Source of the DNA: a virus
Length of the DNA stretch: 29,786 nt
IMG/VR virus record: IMGVR_UViG_3300042288_000536
Location: 1 to 29,786 of that record
Direction: 5' to 3' (one strand)
In this document: positions 15,566 through 23,204 of the stretch, piece after piece
How positions within the stretch are numbered: position 1 is the first letter of the stretch
Layout of the letters: each line of letters begins with the position of its first letter
Made by a program: the position numbers and the translations under genes
The notes under the pieces: model-generated
Told to the model about the DNA's origin: nothing
What the model saw: the letters and a program-made list of their open reading frames with translations, nothing else
Database searches by the model: none

Positions 15566-16305
15566 ACAACTATCCATTTTTCCGGATAAATGTCTTTGGT
15601 CTCCAAATGCGCCGCCGCCGGACCGAACCATTGTCGAGGCGCGACCACTTGCCCGCCGGCGAGCCATGCAGCCCACCAGGAAAAGGTGCTATTTGCAATA
15701 ATGTGGTTAGCGCATTTTTTCATCAGTCGGAAATCATCATAAGTCGTCCCGCTCTGAAAAACATCATGCCCGCCCATAAACTGGCCGAGGATCTCCTTTG
15801 CCTTGACAATATCGTCCGAAAAAATCATGTAGGGCCCCTTTAGATGCTTCATCGCCTCGGCATAGTACCATTTGCTGCAAATCGGGTGGTAATCGCCTCC
15901 ATAGTCGCCGCACCTGATATGGATGGCGGTGTAAGGCAGCGGATCGATCTCGTTTTTTAATGTGAATAGGCGGCGGATATAGTCCGCGCAGTGAATAAAA
16001 TACTTTTCGCTTTGCATATGCCCGACATAGGACCACCCATCAGGATGATTCAGCCCTTGCCAGCCCCAGGCGATGTAATAATCGGCCATCTCCATGTCCA
16101 AGCGGTTTATGGTCTCCCAATACGGAAACCACCGCCCGACATTGATATCTTCCTTACTTCCAAAACGCTCTGCCGCGTCATGGTTCACCCACTTCGGAAA
16201 AGCATAGTCGTACCCGTTCGCCTTTGCGATGCCGATCGTGCTGGCCACCTGAAAGAGCTGGTTTGCAAAACGGCCGTATCGTCCCAGGTTGGCGAATGTC
16301 ACCAT
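15562..16305 (-). CDS. GT11-like fucosyltransferase (alpha-1,2 type)
   Basis: The ATG at 16305 is chosen because it overlaps the preceding stop by 7 nt and starts the conserved domain at once (MVTFANLGRYGRFANQLFQ). The product is 247 aa. GRFANQLFQ is the N-terminal family signature; HIRCGDYGGDYHP is the HxRxGDY-type GDP-fucose binding motif; ANSTFSWWAAWLAGG is the third typical block. Together these identify family GT11, which transfers fucose from GDP-fucose, usually in alpha-1,2 linkage. It has no signal sequence. The gene overlaps the GT-A-like gene upstream and the DUF3310 gene downstream. The donor is inferred from the family; the acceptor may be a virion glycan or a host polysaccharide. 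Confidence 0.88.
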   Translation of the reverse strand: MVTFANLGRYGRFANQLFQVASTIGIAKANGYDYAFPKWVNHDAAERFGSKEDINVGRWFPYWETINRLDMEMADYYIAWGWQGLNHPDGWSYVGHMQSEKYFIHCADYIRRLFTLKNEIDPLPYTAIHIRCGDYGGDYHPICSKWYYAEAMKHLKGPYMIFSDDIVKAKEILGQFMGGHDVFQSGTTYDDFRLMKKCANHIIANSTFSWWAAWLAGGQVVAPRQWFGPAAAHLETKDIYPEKWIVV

Positions 16306-16988
16306 TCCCCATTCCTTTTCCTGTGATGGTGAAAAATGACCGGGTATGTGTCCATGTAAGTACCCTTGTCGTATATAAACGCCCCATCGTTGTACATCGC
16401 CGGCCACCAGTGTAATTTAAGTCCGTGCCACTGTTGTAAGCACGTTAAAATCGCCTGATCGTGCCTATGCTCTTGAAACTCCGGGAACTGGTCCACCTTT
16501 AGCACATCATTGATAAAGTTGGGCATTTGCGACCACAGCAGCCACTCCCGCACAAAGTTACGCGAGAACTTTGTCGCCTTGATGACAATGGCCGAAGCCT
16601 GCGCCTGCAATTTGTCCAGGGCGAACATGCGAACGTACACCTCGCGCTTGCACCAGTGTATATGCCGGTAATGGTTGCCAAAGATCATAATGTCCTGGTC
16701 CATTGCGTCCACCAGATGTTGAATATTATCTACGACTTCGACCCCTGCGTCGATATAAAGCAACATATCATTTTCGTCCATGTTGGAAAGGCACTGATCG
16801 ATGATGTACGGTTTCCATAACCAATACCCCGCCCCGCGCGGATGGTTCAACGTGTCAAAGTTTTGCAAATAAAACTCCGATGATATTTCAGCATGGATCG
16901 GTGTCGCTCCGAAATTTTGCGCGGACCTTAAAGCAAGATCCCTGCTTCTGCTCATGTTCTCGCTCGCATATGTCGTGACGTATATCAT
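16299..16988 (-). CDS. Putative glycosyltransferase, GT-A-like with DAG motif
   Basis: The 229-aa protein begins MIYVTTYASENMSRSRDLAL, a nucleotide-sugar-binding-like strand and helix. The block GAGYWLWKPYIIDQCL (about residues 52-67) is followed by MLLYIDAGVEVV, where GT-A enzymes carry the DXD metal-binding motif; here it reads DAG. Later HRHDQAILT and the closing YPVIFHHHRKRN resemble C-terminal metal-binding and catalytic segments of the fold. I recall this YWLWKP/DAG pattern in poorly characterised bacterial proteins near polysaccharide genes. Its neighbours are a GT25-like gene and a GT11 gene, with 4- and 7-nt overlaps. The call as glycosyltransferase is likely but not certain. Confidence 0.65.
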   Translation of the reverse strand: MIYVTTYASENMSRSRDLALRSAQNFGATPIHAEISSEFYLQNFDTLNHPRGAGYWLWKPYIIDQCLSNMDENDMLLYIDAGVEVVDNIQHLVDAMDQDIMIFGNHYRHIHWCKREVYVRMFALDKLQAQASAIVIKATKFSRNFVREWLLWSQMPNFINDVLKVDQFPEFQEHRHDQAILTCLQQWHGLKLHWWPAMYNDGAFIYDKGTYMDTYPVIFHHHRKRNGEW

Positions 16989-17596
16989 ATCAATTCACGA
17001 AGATAATCCTCTGATGCGGTAAATGTATCGGTGTAATCCACATTCCTGTCCCAAAGGTCCGAGCGGGTCGGGCGCTGAAAAGAAAGGAATGGATATGTCA
17101 CATATGCGCTATAATGCGGCAATATAGTGTCAGAAAGAAATGTGTCGTACATGATGCCGTCATGATACATCTCAATGATGCTGGCGGCCATGTCGGCAGT
17201 GTACGCGACGGCATGGGTAGTGTATGCGGCCGTGACGCGAAAAATGTGGTCAGTGACTTTTATAGGCGCCGGATGATCCGGGTACGGTCTTAAGTTCGCG
17301 CCGAAATAGATAATATCCCACGCCTTAGGCATCTCCGCCATGATCTCATCCAGCCTGTCCATGTGCCTAAATGTGGCGTCATCTTCAAACAGGATGGCGG
17401 TCTCTTTGCCGGTATCGACAAAGTCCAGCAGCATGGCGATTTGAGACTTGTTAAAACTTGCATGCGGACTTTCGTCCTCTATGGCATAGAACCATTTGAA
17501 ACTGAAATCTGCCCCCTGCTCGAACAAATATCGGCGGTCCACCCTGGCGCGCTGCGTCAAGACGGCAATGTGTTCAAAATGGTCGTTAAAGTTCAT
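16985..17596 (-). CDS. GT25-like glycosyltransferase (LPS-type)
   Basis: The first ATG is at 17596 (MNFNDHF); an in-frame TTG at 17605 lies almost in the terminator tail and is less likely. The 203-aa product matches the GT25 pattern: HIAVLTQRARVDRR at the start, the acidic block ILFEDDATF near residues 68-76, WDIIYFGANL, the THAVAYT block, and the C-terminal PFLSFQRPTRSDL. GT25 enzymes usually add galactose or similar sugars to lipopolysaccharide or protein. This gene opens the cassette right after the capsid gene's terminator, so its expression may depend on read-through or on a promoter I cannot see. It has no signal peptide. Confidence 0.8.
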   Translation of the reverse strand: MNFNDHFEHIAVLTQRARVDRRYLFEQGADFSFKWFYAIEDESPHASFNKSQIAMLLDFVDTGKETAILFEDDATFRHMDRLDEIMAEMPKAWDIIYFGANLRPYPDHPAPIKVTDHIFRVTAAYTTHAVAYTADMAASIIEMYHDGIMYDTFLSDTILPHYSAYVTYPFLSFQRPTRSDLWDRNVDYTDTFTASEDYLRELI

Positions 17597-17609
17597 GGTT
17601 TGCAAAATG

Positions 17610-17647
17610 AAAAAAGGGAGCCGCCCGGCGCGACCCCCCTTTTTTTT
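17610..17647 (-). terminator. Hairpin terminator after the capsid gene
   Basis: On the minus strand eight A residues and a G run are followed by the stem GTCGC/GCGGC (loop GCCGG, one G-U pair), flanked by GGG/CCC and A6/T6 pairing and ending in TTTTTT. It lies 4 nt after the capsid stop codon and 14 nt before the first glycosyltransferase ATG. The A/T symmetry means it could act in both directions. Confidence 0.8.
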
Positions 17648-17651
17648 AGAA

Positions 17652-18800
17652 TTATGCAGATGTGCCGGTCGTACCGTAAACTGCTGCCTTCGGCTGGAAC
17701 GAGAGGAGCTCGATCCGGGCCTCGGCGCGGTAGGTGACGAGGTTCTTGATGAAGTCGCTCTGATCGAACTCGGTGCTGCGAACCTGCAGGCCGGAAGCCT
17801 GGGCGGTTGCGAACGCGTCGGTGTTCAGAACGTAGAACCTGCTGCCTGTTACCTGGCTGTGCGGAACCACGGGGATACCGTTGATGCGGATACGGCCGTC
17901 GGCATCTACTGCAACGGATGCAGGTACGCCAAAGTTTGACGGTTTAGTCAGCAGCAGAGTAGACCATGCGGCCCATGTGGTCAGGATCAGGTTCGGCATG
18001 CCGAGACCCAGGTCGCCATGCTGTGCAACACCTGCAATCATCTTCGACACGGTCAGTGTCTCGGAGGTAGACAGCGCGGTGCTGTTGGTGGCGATGGTGT
18101 TCAGGTACCTTGTATTCACAGCCCTGTTCCAGTCCTCGATAAGGGACTGCGAAAGGTAGGACTGGAGGAAAGGCAAATCCTGAAGCATCTGGCGGGACAC
18201 TTTCACGTAACCAGCGATAAACGGAACACTCACGTTCACCATTGTCACATCGTAGTCGATCTGTGCCTTGTCATTGCCTTCGGTCTGTGCTCCAAACGAT
18301 CCCTCACCGACGGGGCTGTTGCCACGCGGGAAAGTCACGTTTCCGGTAGCGGTCGGAACAATCCGGAACACATCGTAAAGATGAGGATTATAGAACGACC
18401 TCATGATCGGGTTCGGAACGTAGCTGATCTGGCTGGTGCCGGTCAGGTTGTCGGTCAGGTTCATCGTGCCGACGATTTTCATCGCGGAGAATGCCTGCTC
18501 GGACTTCATCTTCTCATGGTTTTCGGCCACGATCTCGTTAACAGCGTTCTTAAGGTAGTCGCTGTTAGTCCAGCCTGCTTTTTCCACCTGCGCGGCTTTC
18601 AGCTTACCGTTGGAAGCCACAAGGCTGTCTACCTTTGCTTTCAGCTCGGCAATGCTCTCGCCTTTTTTGGCGGCATCTTCATTCAGTTGTGCAACGTCTG
18701 CGGCGACCTTGCTGTCAAGTTTGGCGACCTCTGCGGTCAGCTCGTCTTTGTGGCCCTTGAGCTTTGGGTCAAGTGCCTCCATGATGTCTTTTACTTCCAT
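17652..18800 (-). CDS. Major capsid protein, HK97 fold
   Basis: The 382-aa protein has an N-terminal coiled-coil scaffold (delta) region of about 65 residues (TAEVAKLDSKVAADVAQL and following), then the HK97-type coat domain: GTSQISYVPNPIMRSF, the E-loop region NSPVGEGSFGAQTEGNDK, YVKVSRQMLQDLPFLQSYL, RINGIPVVPHSQ and the C-terminal TYRAEARIELLSFQP. The delta domain is normally removed by the prohead protease, encoded 1 nt upstream. The start ATG at 18800 follows the protease stop in the string CATTTTTAACATG. A strong hairpin follows the stop codon. Confidence 0.93.
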   Translation of the reverse strand: MEVKDIMEALDPKLKGHKDELTAEVAKLDSKVAADVAQLNEDAAKKGESIAELKAKVDSLVASNGKLKAAQVEKAGWTNSDYLKNAVNEIVAENHEKMKSEQAFSAMKIVGTMNLTDNLTGTSQISYVPNPIMRSFYNPHLYDVFRIVPTATGNVTFPRGNSPVGEGSFGAQTEGNDKAQIDYDVTMVNVSVPFIAGYVKVSRQMLQDLPFLQSYLSQSLIEDWNRAVNTRYLNTIATNSTALSTSETLTVSKMIAGVAQHGDLGLGMPNLILTTWAAWSTLLLTKPSNFGVPASVAVDADGRIRINGIPVVPHSQVTGSRFYVLNTDAFATAQASGLQVRSTEFDQSDFIKNLVTYRAEARIELLSFQPKAAVYGTTGTSA

Positions 18801-18801
18801 G

Positions 18802-19629
18802 TTAAAAATGTTTGTGTATTAATAATTGAATTGCCTGCTTAATCTTATCGTCCTCGGCCTTTGGCTGCTCGACGGGTGCCTCAACGACTGCCCTGGCGCT
18901 ACTCATGTCCTCGATAAGTTGATTCAGCTGTTTTATCTCAAGCAGCAGCAGCTCGATTGTCTCGTCTGTTGCGTCTGTTGATTTTACGAATTTCTCGAGC
19001 TTTTTTAGCCGCTCGATCCGGTTGTGCATGTCATGCCCTTTCATGCCCAGCAAAGGCGTGTACTCGTTCGCGCCCCATGATGTCAGGCTGGACCCCTCGA
19101 ACAGTTTGATGTCAAGCAGCTCGTTCGCGCTGTCGCCTTTCTGTTCCTTTATTACGTTGAACCCGATGCTGTGTTCTTTCACTAGATCGCTCTCGACCAT
19201 CTTTATAAAGTCTTGCCCCAGGTTGTGCTTGCCGATCTGGCTCTCGTAATAAAGGCCGTAAGCGTCCTCCTTCAAGTCCATGATCTTACCCAGCGGCTGA
19301 CGCGGGTCATGGTTCAGCAGGTGCTTTATGCGTCCTTTCGGAAACCATTCGTTAATGCTTTTCTGAAACGCACCCGGTCGGATGATGTCCCCATCGCTGT
19401 CTTTTATGTTGAACGCGGAAAAGTAACCGGTGACGATGCCTTTCTTTGCATCGACGTCTTTTACTTCGTGCTGCAATCGTTTGTATCCGTATATCATTCT
19501 CTTATTTTTTGAACTTTCCTCTGCTGCCAAATATGCCACATATGCGCGTTCCGCGGCGGGTTTGCTGGTGTACATGCAAGGCCCGTCGCCTATCCTATAT
19601 TTCCCGTCTCCGCACGCGTATATCGGCAT
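18802..19629 (-). CDS. Prohead protease (U35-like) with N-terminal extension
   Basis: The 275-aa product has the HK97 prohead protease core from about residue 45: GIVTGYFSAFNIKDSDGDII, the catalytic His in IKHLLNHDP (His107), and the Ser in VKEHSIGFNV (Ser154). The protease cleaves capsid scaffold domains during maturation. Before the core lies an unusual 40-residue segment with IYACGDGKYRIG and PCMYTSKPAAERAY, two cysteines in a short knuckle-like arrangement; comparable segments are found on other phage and bacterial proteins as small add-on domains. The C-terminal 80 residues are a charged coiled coil, probably scaffold-like. The ATG at 19629 follows the MuF-like gene by 2 nt. A start at Met45 is an alternative. 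Confidence 0.88.
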   Translation of the reverse strand: MPIYACGDGKYRIGDGPCMYTSKPAAERAYVAYLAAEESSKNKRMIYGYKRLQHEVKDVDAKKGIVTGYFSAFNIKDSDGDIIRPGAFQKSINEWFPKGRIKHLLNHDPRQPLGKIMDLKEDAYGLYYESQIGKHNLGQDFIKMVESDLVKEHSIGFNVIKEQKGDSANELLDIKLFEGSSLTSWGANEYTPLLGMKGHDMHNRIERLKKLEKFVKSTDATDETIELLLLEIKQLNQLIEDMSSARAVVEAPVEQPKAEDDKIKQAIQLLIHKHF

Positions 19630-19631
19630 GT

Positions 19632-20441
19632 TTATCGTTTTACAAGTCTACCCCTCTCATCTCTTTTCGGCGTGAAGGCGACCACACACCGGCAATTTAT
19701 CGTGAATGATGCCGGAGCGTTGGGATCCCCTGGCTGCGCTGCGACTGCCGTGATGCCTTTCAGTCCCGTCTGTTCAAAGTTCGCGTCCATCTCCCTCACC
19801 TGCCCGTCCATCGCCCAGTGATCAAACTCGTCCTTTTTGCCGAACCGGCGTGTTAGTTTATCATTCCCCGCAACCCATTCTTTTGTCAATACTGTGCGGC
19901 TCTTTGCCGCTGCCTCCATCGCCCCGACGTTTGATGCCCTTCCGACTTCCGTCCTTGCGATGGTTAGGGCCCTCGGATACTGCACGATGTAACTATTGGC
20001 GATGTTCAGCGCAATCTCCCGGTAACTTAACTGTTGTTCCTCGCCCTGCGTGATGATTTTAAGCAGTTCCTGCTTTGTCGTGTCATCCATCCGCGTGACA
20101 AGGTCCAGCGCGTGCCTGCCCAAAATGTTTACAATGCGCTGAATGATATCAGCATTGAAAAACACATCTTTCCGCTCCTGTACCTGCAAAGATCTGTTCA
20201 CATTTATCGCGAATTGCAGGCCGACCTTTTTGTAAAGGTCCATAATGATTTTTATAAACTCATCGTTAAACATGGGCATTTTGCTCCATGCCGCCTGAAA
20301 CCCGATACTGTCCGCTTGCTTCACCAGTGCGTCCACCTGACGCTTAATTAATGCCTGTATCTTTTTCGCATATCCGACCTCATGCTTGCGCATCTGTCGG
20401 CCCGCCGCTAACCAGTATTTCCTCCGCTCTGCGAAATTCAT
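19632..20441 (-). CDS. Phage head morphogenesis protein, MuF/SPP1 gp7-like
   Basis: The 269-aa protein matches the MuF-like family: a helical N-terminal half, then LTIARTEVGRASNVGAMEAA, KEWVAGNDKLTRRF, DHWAMDGQ, and the C-terminal PASFTINCRCVVAFTP with the NCRC motif. These minor head proteins associate with the portal and are ejected or act in assembly. There is no C-terminal toxin or ADP-ribosyltransferase fusion, which some MuF proteins carry. The gene follows the 59-aa gene after 54 bases and precedes the protease by 2. Confidence 0.92.
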   Translation of the reverse strand: MNFAERRKYWLAAGRQMRKHEVGYAKKIQALIKRQVDALVKQADSIGFQAAWSKMPMFNDEFIKIIMDLYKKVGLQFAINVNRSLQVQERKDVFFNADIIQRIVNILGRHALDLVTRMDDTTKQELLKIITQGEEQQLSYREIALNIANSYIVQYPRALTIARTEVGRASNVGAMEAAAKSRTVLTKEWVAGNDKLTRRFGKKDEFDHWAMDGQVREMDANFEQTGLKGITAVAAQPGDPNAPASFTINCRCVVAFTPKRDERGRLVKR

Positions 20442-20495
20442 CTATTAATCTTTGTCTGTAACTTTCACGCGCCGCGTCCCTCATCCTTGCCTCCG

Positions 20496-20675
20496 TTATA
20501 CATGACCATTCTGTCGGTAGTCGCGGAAATCGTTCTCTGACCAGCTGATTAATGTGTTCAATGTCCACGGATTTTCACCCTTTATGTATGTCACTATTTC
20601 CCGGACCACCTGCCCCTTGACAATGACGTGATAATGCACCACATCGTCAGATCGATATATCACCGTCAGCTCCAT
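20496..20675 (-). CDS. Small unknown protein between portal and MuF genes, 59 aa
   Basis: An ATG at 20675 lies in the 3' end of the portal gene (29-nt overlap) and opens a frame of 59 codons to a TAA at 20496. The product begins MELTVIYRSDDVVHYHVIVK and goes on with GQVVREIVTYIKGENPWTLN to FRDYRQNGHV. It reads like a small alpha/beta protein with alternating hydrophobic residues, unlike a random frame. A competing 62-codon frame with a GTG start (20568 to 20380) overlaps it and the MuF gene and is less convincing. No family is recognised. Confidence 0.5.
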   Translation of the reverse strand: MELTVIYRSDDVVHYHVIVKGQVVREIVTYIKGENPWTLNTLISWSENDFRDYRQNGHV

Positions 20676-22041
20676 CGCCGTACCCCATGTCCATGCCCGC
20701 GTCCTCCAAAGGTATCAAGCCCTGTGCCACATAGCTCATGTCGTATGCGCCGCCTTTCGGCTCGTAGTTCATCGCAATCCTTTTTTCATCCATCGTCAGC
20801 CAGTTGGCATTAACAAGGCCCGCGACCATTTTCTCCAGATCTCTCTGCAGCTCCGGCAATGCCGTGATATCAAAGTCGATGAACACGCCCGGCTCGTTCA
20901 TGCGGGGTACTAGCCACCTGTTCAATTCGTCGCGCAGCTGGGCGCACATGGGGACAATCGTGTTCGTAACGAGATCGCGGAGGGCGTTCTGGTAGTTGTT
21001 GTCAGCCATGTTGTCCGGGCTGAACAGAACCACCGGCATACCAAATACCCGGCACCACTGCTGGAGCGAGAATTGCATCGTTTCAATGAGTGCCATCTCC
21101 CGATTACTCAATCCAAACGAAAGATAGTCCCACGGGGTCTGCAACATAGCCACCTGGCCGGCGCGCTCGTTATTGTTGATCCTGTCGGCAAGTGCCCTCT
21201 GCATCTGTGCGGCCTGTGTTTCTGTAACTTGTGGAACCACGTTTCCGGTCGCCTTTGGCACCAGTGCGCCCTTCGCGCCTCCGTTCGCCATCTGGTTCGC
21301 GGCGGCTTTCTGCGCCTCGATGCCCATCAGGTAAGTATTCCATGCCGCCTTGATAGGTGACACGCCTCGGAGATGCTCACGGGTAACGCTGTCGAACTTT
21401 GGCGTCCAGCTTTTCCACTGCATAATGTCGTCCTTCTCCAGATACTGCGATCCGACGCCGACCTGTAACTCCCATCCGGCCACGCCGTAAAGGTCATTCT
21501 TATCTGGCAGGAGGCCCATGTATTGGGATGGCATGATGAACATCTCGACGAACTCGCCATCAGTGTCGCCATCGTTCCCCCATACAAAGCCCTCGCCTGT
21601 AAGGAACCGGAACCCGAAAAGTTGCTCAAAAAATTGATCCTGTCCCTGATATCCGTTCGGACGCTTGAGCAATGCCGCGACTTTTGAATTGTCCGCGATC
21701 ATGCTCTCGTCGTATGCGTTTTTGCGCTCAATCATTGCGCGCTCCAGTGCGCCAGGATGGCCGACGCCTTTGGTCAGTTGCTTGTAACGCTCAAGCGATA
21801 GCGCAGCCTTTCGGCCTTCGTTCTTGCGGTAAACGTACCACGGAATGCTTGCTGCCTTACGGGCAAGAAATGAAACGATGGCATAGACATCGCTGTTGTT
21901 ATCGTACGCTGACGTATATTTCTGCGCGTCGAATTGCGATAGGACCGCGGACGCGTTGATGGGCATCACCTGGTTCGGCTGATTAGGGCTGAAACCCTTT
22001 CGCCGAAGATAATTATCGATAAACCGGTCAAATATCGCCAT
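20647..22041 (-). CDS. Portal protein, HK97 family
   Basis: The start is taken at the ATG at 22041 (MAIFDRFIDNYLRRKGF), which shares its A with the terminase stop (TAATG); an ATG 15 bases earlier is possible. The 464-aa protein shows the portal pattern: YAIVSFLARKAASIPWYVYR, GFRFLTGEGFVWGN, DIMQWKSWTPKFD, REHLRGVSPIKAAWNTY, and the helical stem and crown with VVLFSPDNMADNNYQNALRD. HK97-type portals form the dodecameric ring through which DNA is packaged. The order TerL-portal-MuF-protease-capsid is the standard one. Confidence 0.93.
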   Translation of the reverse strand: MAIFDRFIDNYLRRKGFSPNQPNQVMPINASAVLSQFDAQKYTSAYDNNSDVYAIVSFLARKAASIPWYVYRKNEGRKAALSLERYKQLTKGVGHPGALERAMIERKNAYDESMIADNSKVAALLKRPNGYQGQDQFFEQLFGFRFLTGEGFVWGNDGDTDGEFVEMFIMPSQYMGLLPDKNDLYGVAGWELQVGVGSQYLEKDDIMQWKSWTPKFDSVTREHLRGVSPIKAAWNTYLMGIEAQKAAANQMANGGAKGALVPKATGNVVPQVTETQAAQMQRALADRINNNERAGQVAMLQTPWDYLSFGLSNREMALIETMQFSLQQWCRVFGMPVVLFSPDNMADNNYQNALRDLVTNTIVPMCAQLRDELNRWLVPRMNEPGVFIDFDITALPELQRDLEKMVAGLVNANWLTMDEKRIAMNYEPKGGAYDMSYVAQGLIPLEDAGMDMGYGDGADGDISI

Positions 22042-23204
22042 TACATGACGCCCCATGTCAGGGCTGGCTGTTTTAATTTCGTGAACACCGCGTAACGCAT
22101 TGCATCCACGATGTGATCGTTCAGCTTCACTGGTTCCTTATCGATGACCGTTCCGTCTTTGTCGGTTTTCCATTTGTAGCTTTTCAGCTCGTGCATCAAA
22201 TTTACGCTACTTCCGTGAACAAACAGCGGGAGGCTTTTCACCTTCATGATGCCTGCATACACATCTTTGTCCGCAGGCTTCACGTTCCACCCGCATCTGT
22301 GTAACTCCTCAATACTTTTCGGTTCCGCTGCGTCGCAAAAAATCTCATCTCCAGGCGCAATGCCAAGCGATGGCATAAGGTCAGCAAGGTCATTCGTTGT
22401 AAGGTTAGACTGGTAAAGCAATTCCTTCACATAAAGCGCATTATCGTAAAGTTTAACCTTGACGATAGCAGTCGGGTTACGATATCCAAAATCCAGCCCG
22501 TAAAACGTCTCAGTGCCTTCCGGCATCTGTTCGCATATCCGCCAGTGCGTGTATATCTGCTCCTGGCTGGCTCCGCGTTCGCCGAGGCCGTAAACCTTCC
22601 ACATCATCGGGTCCGCGTCGCGGTAGCTTTCAATCACGCCGCGCTGCATGTCAGACAGGAATGGGTTATCCCTGTATGTGCTGACCACCTTGACCGCCTT
22701 GTCGCCGTCCGCAATGTGGTACGCGTAGCAGTCAAAATCAGCGGGGTTCAGGTCAGTGATGACCTTAAACGTCGTCCGCATATCCAGCTGGTCAAAGAGC
22801 GGCTTGCTTATCAGGTTCGCCTCATTCACAAAAAGAATGTCCCGCGCCGGACCTCTCGCCCTGCCCGGATCCTCCAGCCCCACAAACTCGATGTAGGAGC
22901 GGTTCTCGAATGTGTACACCTGGTCCGTTTTATTGTGCTGCGCCTCGCTGTACCATTGCCAATCGTTCATGATTTCCATGAAATCCCTAAACGCGCCACG
23001 TTTCAGGTGCGGGAGCGAATGAGACACGACTGAAATTTTCGTCCCCGGATTATTGTCGGCCCAGTATATCAGGGCCTGCAAAATGCCGAATGTCTTGCCG
23101 CTTCGCGCGCCGCCCTCATGGCAGATGTACCTTTTACCCGAATTTAAAAGAGCTTTAACCGTTCTGGCCATCGGCTTCGTCGCCGTCACTTTGATCGTCT
23201 GCAT
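22041..23204 (-). CDS. terL: Terminase large subunit
   Basis: The ATG at 23204 (MQTIKVTATKPM) gives 387 aa; a TTG at 23225 is an alternative start. The ATPase half has Walker A GGARSGKT (residues 31-38) and Walker B ILFVNE (123-128). The nuclease half begins at GLDFGYRNP (236-244) with further acidic residues in FCDAAEPKS and LNDHIVDAMRYA, the usual RNase H-type metal site. The enzyme cuts concatemers and drives DNA into the prohead. It overlaps the small subunit gene by 50 nt. At 387 aa it is on the short side of the family but has both domains. Confidence 0.94.
   Translation of the reverse strand: MQTIKVTATKPMARTVKALLNSGKRYICHEGGARSGKTFGILQALIYWADNNPGTKISVVSHSLPHLKRGAFRDFMEIMNDWQWYSEAQHNKTDQVYTFENRSYIEFVGLEDPGRARGPARDILFVNEANLISKPLFDQLDMRTTFKVITDLNPADFDCYAYHIADGDKAVKVVSTYRDNPFLSDMQRGVIESYRDADPMMWKVYGLGERGASQEQIYTHWRICEQMPEGTETFYGLDFGYRNPTAIVKVKLYDNALYVKELLYQSNLTTNDLADLMPSLGIAPGDEIFCDAAEPKSIEELHRCGWNVKPADKDVYAGIMKVKSLPLFVHGSSVNLMHELKSYKWKTDKDGTVIDKEPVKLNDHIVDAMRYAVFTKLKQPALTWGVM

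Noticed and set aside
18018-18842. 274-codon open frame on the plus strand
   Set aside because: It lies opposite the capsid gene and part of the protease gene, has Cys- and His-rich composition unlike real proteins, and is a shadow of high-GC third positions.
20380-20568. 62-codon frame with GTG start between portal and MuF genes
   Set aside because: It overlaps the MuF gene by 62 nt and the more protein-like 59-aa frame; its composition (Arg- and Glu-rich) is not convincing, though it cannot be fully excluded.
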